NCBI GenBank assembly: GCA_012963565.1
Contig: DTVJ01000017.1
Span: forward strand, 1-12,186
Length of the DNA: 12,186 bases
DNA from: Piscirickettsiaceae bacterium
GTDB taxonomy: Bacteria; Pseudomonadota; Gammaproteobacteria; PS1; Pseudothioglobaceae
Reading direction: 5' to 3'
Of the stretch, positions 11,198-12,186 are shown piece after piece; the first letter of the stretch is position 1, and the number at the start of each line of letters is the position of its first letter. The translations under genes and the position numbers were made by a program. The notes below the pieces were generated by a model, which had not been told where the DNA came from, did not search any database, and saw only the letters and a program-made list of their open reading frames with translations.

Positions 11198-12186
11198 ATG
11201 GAAATCAAGCAAAAACATGTAATTGAAAGCGTTTCTAACGCCTTGCAATATATTTCGTATTATCACGCACCAGATTTTATTCAGGCCATGGCTAATGCTT
11301 ATGAAAAAGAAACACATCAATCGGCTAAAAATGCTATTGCACAAATTCTGATTAATTCTAAAATGGCCGCCTTGGGTCAACGCCCAATGTGTCAAGATAC
11401 TGGTATTGTTAATATCTTTGTTGAAGTGGGTATGGATATCACCTGGGATGCAGAGCTATCACTAGAAGATATGATTAATGAGGGAGTGAGGCGCGCCTAT
11501 ACAAATCCTGAAAACCCACTCAGAGCCTCCATTGTTAAAGACCCACTCTTCTCTAGAGAAAATACTCGCGATAATACCCCGGCTAACATTCACATGAAAG
11601 TGGTTAAGGGTGATAAAGTTAATTTTATCGTTGCAGCTAAAGGTTGTGGTTCTGAAAATAAAGCCAAATTTGCCGTACTACAGCCGGATGATAGTTTAAC
11701 TGACTGGGTACTAAGAACAGTACCAACAATGGGGGCAGGTTGGTGTCCACCAGGTCTTATTGGTATTGGTGTCGGCGGTACTGCTGAAAAAGCCATGCTC
11801 ATGGCTAAGCAAAGTTTAATGGATCCGATTGATATAACCAAAATTAGTGAAAAATCTAATCCAACTAATATTGAAAAATTACGTCTAGACTTATTTAATA
11901 AGATTAATGATCTTGGCATCGGTGCACAGGGTTTGGGTGGTTTAACCACAGTGCTTGATGTGAAGATTAAAGATTATCCAACCCATGCCGCCTCACAACC
12001 GGTGGCTATGATTCCAAATTGTGCGGCTACTCGCCATCTACATTTTTCACTTGATGGCTCAGGTGTGGCAGAATTACCAGACGTGGATATGAGTGTTTAT
12101 CCTGACTTAGAAATGGATTACTCGAAGTATAAACATGTAGATCTAAATTCACTCACCCGTGAACAAATGGGCGAGTGGAATATTGG
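11198..12186 (+). CDS. Class I [4Fe-4S] fumarate hydratase (partial, C-terminus beyond window)
   Basis: Interconverts fumarate and malate in the TCA cycle using an oxygen-sensitive iron-sulfur cluster. 329 codons are readable from ATG 11198 to the right edge without a stop. The three cluster ligands are visible: Cys65 in RPMCQDTG, Cys183 in GAGWCPPG and Cys275 in IPNCAATRH, with spacing (118 and 92) close to that of known class I fumarases. Substrate-site segments KGCGSENKAKF (148-158) and GIGVGGTAEKAM (189-200) are present. The chain runs past the end of the alpha domain (about 288) into the linker (LNSLTREQMGEW), so this is the single-chain type (about 500 residues expected) rather than a separate alpha subunit. 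The 5' region is shared with mreB, and the Shine-Dalgarno is poor (TAAAG just before ATG). The exact symbol (fumA/fumB) is left open. Confidence 0.95.
   Translation, partial: MEIKQKHVIESVSNALQYISYYHAPDFIQAMANAYEKETHQSAKNAIAQILINSKMAALGQRPMCQDTGIVNIFVEVGMDITWDAELSLEDMINEGVRRAYTNPENPLRASIVKDPLFSRENTRDNTPANIHMKVVKGDKVNFIVAAKGCGSENKAKFAVLQPDDSLTDWVLRTVPTMGAGWCPPGLIGIGVGGTAEKAMLMAKQSLMDPIDITKISEKSNPTNIEKLRLDLFNKINDLGIGAQGLGGLTTVLDVKIKDYPTHAASQPVAMIPNCAATRHLHFSLDGSGVAELPDVDMSVYPDLEMDYSKYKHVDLNSLTREQMGEWNI

Noticed and set aside
11590..11949. 119-codon minus-strand open frame inside the fumarase gene
   Set aside because: Antisense shadow of a strongly conserved region (GAGWCPPG and neighbouring motifs); composition is that of a reversed coding frame.

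Overview
The window is compact, AT-rich (roughly 40% GC by eye) chromosomal DNA from a gammaproteobacterium-like organism, made up of housekeeping genes. RecA, RecX, TGT, MreB and PBP2 all read as gammaproteobacterial. The low GC, the tight packing and the unusual mix of neighbours would fit a streamlined marine or sulfur-oxidiser lineage such as the SUP05/Thioglobus/vesicomyid-symbiont group. That placement is an inference from general character and was not tested by any search.

Layout: (1) 1-1768, minus strand: ribD followed by coaBC (cut by the window edge), overlapping by 8 nt; riboflavin and coenzyme A synthesis. (2) 1769-1837: a short divergent control region between ribD and recA, with a TATAAT hexamer and a good Shine-Dalgarno for recA but no recognisable LexA box. 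(3) 1838-6882, plus strand: recA, recX, an unrecognised 125-aa protein with a Cys/His cluster, an Atm1/ABCB7-type ABC exporter, tgt, and a 123-aa protein resembling a degenerate receiver domain. All five junctions are overlaps of 8-29 nt, so this looks like one translationally coupled transcript. (4) 6863-11106, minus strand: the cell-elongation cluster mreB-mreC-mreD-mrdA (PBP2), transcribed leftwards and meeting the previous operon tail-to-tail with a 20-nt overlap of coding sequence. (5) 11107-11197: a divergent promoter region with a well-formed sigma70-type promoter for mreB. (6) 11198-12186, plus strand: the N-terminal two-thirds or so of a class I [4Fe-4S] fumarase.

How the genes work together: RecA and its modulator RecX form the classic recombination pair. 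MreB (actin-like filament), MreC and MreD (membrane scaffold) and PBP2 (transpeptidase) form the core of the rod-shape elongasome; its glycosyltransferase partner RodA is not in the window. RibD and CoaBC are loosely linked by flavin chemistry, since the CoaC decarboxylase uses FMN. No intergenic stretch reaches 300 bases (the longest is 91 bp), and I see no tRNA, rRNA, CRISPR array, insertion sequence or phage gene. I do not find a clear new multi-gene system. The items most worth a second look are the two small unrecognised proteins in the recA-tgt operon and an Asp-to-Cys variant of the PBP2 zinc site.
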